Source: Paenibacillus sedimenti
GTDB taxonomy: Bacteria > Bacillota > Bacilli > Paenibacillales > NBRC-103111
DNA: 64,000 nt
Assembly (NCBI RefSeq): GCF_014534655.1
Contig: NZ_JACVVD010000001.1
Coordinates: 682,001 to 746,000 of the forward strand
Reading direction: 5' to 3'
Each line of letters opens with the position of its first letter. Within the stretch, counting starts at the first letter, position 1. The notes below the pieces were generated by a model. The model worked only from the letters and a program-made list of their open reading frames with translations, searched no databases and was not told where the DNA came from. Position numbers and translations under genes: made by a program. Of this stretch, positions 62,218-64,000 are shown one piece after another.

Positions 62218-64000
62218 GGGGAGTGTCCGCTGGTTTCAACTGAATAATTGGCCGATTCGGGCCAAGCTCATTATGCATTTTCTGCTGATCAGCCTGCTGC
62301 CGGCCATTTTCTTAGGTGTACTCATTGCTTGGGCGACGGACAACATTATTGAAAAGCAAGTCAACGACCATACTTCGCAGTTGATCGGCAATGTGAACAA
62401 GTCGCTGGAGTTTTACGCGAGCAACCTTCAAAACATGACTTATTTTATATCATTTAATCCTCAGATAAAGCGTTTTCTGACAAGCAGCATGAAGCAGCCG
62501 GAGTCAGAGTACGATATGCGGAAATTTTTGCAGGGTTTTACGACCCTGTATACAGAAGTCGCCGGTATTATGGTGGTTAATGCGAAGGGCGAGTATCTCA
62601 GCAATGAAATGTACGCCAGATCGAGCAGAAGCTTAACGGAGGAACGCTGGTACAAGGAAGCCGTAGAGGAGAAAGGAATTTTCAAGCTGATTGGCCATCC
62701 GGCAGGACGCAATGTCACCACGCATGTAAATTATAAGGATGATGACATCGTATCCGTCGTCCGCGCGATTGTGGATCCGGAGACGCAGGAGGTCCAAGGT
62801 GTTGTATTGATTGATCTGAAGCTGCGTGTCATCGCAGAAACGGTCAAGGACGTAAGGCTTGGCAAGTCCGGTTATTTGACTGTGGTCGACGATCAAGGAG
62901 ACAGTATATACACCCCCCAACATCCGATCGTGAGCAGGCTGGATCTCAAGTGGATTGAGGATAACCCGTCAGGCGTATTTTCCAAGGTAATTGACGGTAA
63001 GCGAGTGCAGTTTATTTTCCGCAAGTCGCCTTTTACGAATTGGACGACAGTCGGCGTCTTCTCTAGCAAAGAAACGCTCATGGAAGTCCGGGAGATCAGG
63101 TTGTATATCATTTGTTTTATTTTCATCGTATGTTTGCTGGGGATAGCTGCATCCAGTTTCCTCTCTTATACGATATCAAAACCGATTTGGCAGTTGATGT
63201 CGTTCATGCGGCGGGCCGAGGATGGGAATTTGTCGATCCGCTTCAAGGATGATCGTCAGGACGAAGTGGGGATGTTAGGGCGCAGCTTCAACGCGATGCT
63301 GCTGCAAGTGACGAAGCTAATCGACATGGTGGAAGAGGAGCAGAAGAAGAAGCGGGAAGCCGAGCTGCGCAGTCTTCAAGCGCATATTAAGCCGCACTTT
63401 TTATACAACACCCTGGATACGATTCAATGGCTGTCACGCAAAAGCGGTGCCAATGAAGTGACGGAAGTTGTGGATGCGCTCTCCCGGCTGTTCCGGATTG
63501 GGCTGAGCAAAGGGAATGAGATCATTCCGCTCATGGAAGAAATGACTCATATCCAAAGCTACCTGACGATTCAAAAGACGAGATATCGCGACAAGCTTAA
63601 TTATAGCGTGGACATTGACCCAAAGCTTCAGGGATTGTCTGTGATTAAAGTCATTTTACAACCTATTGTAGAAAATGCCATTTACCACGGGATCAAGGAG
63701 CGGCGTGGACCTGGGCGCATTCATATTCGAGCAGTCCTGGATGGAGAACGGGTTGTTATAGATATAGCAGACGATGGTGCGGGAATGCCGGCAGAGAAAC
63801 TTACTAAGCTCAGGCAGGCTCTAGCCGGTGCAACAACGAGGAAGAGAAGCGGCGGCGAAGACGTGTCCGGGGATGGCTACGGATTGACGAACATCCAAGA
63901 ACGCATACAGTTGACCTACGGTGAGAGTTATGGCGTGTATATGACAAGCGAGCCTGGGCTGGGAACGAAAGTAACGATTATTCATCCGGTTATTCGAGGA
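62207..64000 (+). CDS. LytS/YesM-like sensor histidine kinase (3' end cut by window edge)
   Basis: 598 codons to the window end, open throughout. ATG 62207 overlaps the XylFII-like gene by 11 bp. TM1 (LIMHFLLISLLPAIFLGVLIAWA), extracellular sensor, TM2 near 305-325 (IICFIFIVCLLGIAASSFL), HAMP, phospho-acceptor AHIKPHFLYNTLDTIQWL, HATPase ENAIYHGIKERRGPG, DDGAGMP and GYGLTNIQERI. Only a few residues should be missing. Together with the XylFII-like protein it should control xylFGH; a YesN partner is expected just beyond the window. Confidence 0.92.
   Translation, partial: MRNKGSVRWFQLNNWPIRAKLIMHFLLISLLPAIFLGVLIAWATDNIIEKQVNDHTSQLIGNVNKSLEFYASNLQNMTYFISFNPQIKRFLTSSMKQPESEYDMRKFLQGFTTLYTEVAGIMVVNAKGEYLSNEMYARSSRSLTEERWYKEAVEEKGIFKLIGHPAGRNVTTHVNYKDDDIVSVVRAIVDPETQEVQGVVLIDLKLRVIAETVKDVRLGKSGYLTVVDDQGDSIYTPQHPIVSRLDLKWIEDNPSGVFSKVIDGKRVQFIFRKSPFTNWTTVGVFSSKETLMEVREIRLYIICFIFIVCLLGIAASSFLSYTISKPIWQLMSFMRRAEDGNLSIRFKDDRQDEVGMLGRSFNAMLLQVTKLIDMVEEEQKKKREAELRSLQAHIKPHFLYNTLDTIQWLSRKSGANEVTEVVDALSRLFRIGLSKGNEIIPLMEEMTHIQSYLTIQKTRYRDKLNYSVDIDPKLQGLSVIKVILQPIVENAIYHGIKERRGPGRIHIRAVLDGERVVIDIADDGAGMPAEKLTKLRQALAGATTRKRSGGEDVSGDGYGLTNIQERIQLTYGESYGVYMTSEPGLGTKVTIIHPVIRG

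Overview
The window looks like a chromosomal segment of a Paenibacillus-type (Paenibacillaceae, low-GC Gram-positive) soil bacterium. Reasons: strong AGGAGG ribosome sites with several TTG/GTG starts, many lipoprotein solute receptors, YesM/YesN-type (LytS/AraC) two-component pairs sitting beside ABC sugar transporters, and gene sets collinear with Bacillus pectin loci. No rRNA or tRNA gene was seen. The theme is carbon acquisition, above all breakdown of pectin and other plant-wall sugars.

Layout. 1-12.4 kb: a plus-strand cluster with an acyl-CoA ligase, a MalT-like/BTAD activator, a complete branched-chain-amino-acid-type ABC importer (livK,G,F,H,M), a 60-aa protein, a KASIII-like condensing enzyme, an alpha/beta hydrolase and a FabG-like SDR. 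The substrate is unknown. SARP-like direct repeats precede livK. 12.4-18 kb: two small genes flanking a 333-bp MITE-like element, the glyoxylate shunt pair aceA-aceB, and a YtoI-like CBS/DRTGG regulator. 18-28.6 kb: a YesN/YesM pair divergent from an LplB/LplC/LipO-type sugar ABC importer with a GH42 beta-galactosidase and a MATE exporter. 28.7-32 kb: a minus-strand operon kduI-deoR-kduD-TIM-barrel for unsaturated uronate metabolism. 32-39.7 kb: a small ORF, a broken membrane-protein tail, a NarL-type two-component pair, a class III aminotransferase with an AraC regulator, a GH4 glycosidase and a cupin. 39.7-45.4 kb: a YesM/YesN pair convergent with a three-gene TRAP transporter (dctQ-dctM-dctP). 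45.4-47.2 kb: an IS1595-like transposase gene lacking recognisable catalytic Asp residues, flanked by two tandem arrays that share one inverted core motif. 47.3-56.1 kb: a yesMNOPQR-T locus for rhamnogalacturonan use. 56.2-57.1 kb: a MarR gene and a GH74-like remnant. 57.1-64 kb: xylFGH-type ABC importer followed by a membrane-anchored XylFII-like sensor and a LytS/YesM-like kinase that runs off the window.

How it works together. Yes-type and Lpl-type importers bring in rhamnogalacturonan and galactan oligosaccharides. YesR, YesT, GH42 and GH4 trim them. KduI/KduD handle the unsaturated uronate, and the TRAP transporter probably brings in an acidic sugar. Several candidate catabolite-repression (cre) sites sit at these promoters, and 10-bp-phased direct repeats occur at three promoters near a DeoR regulator. 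The strongest candidate for something undescribed is the catalytically altered transposase-like gene with its repeat arrays and a possible non-autonomous relative 32 kb away.
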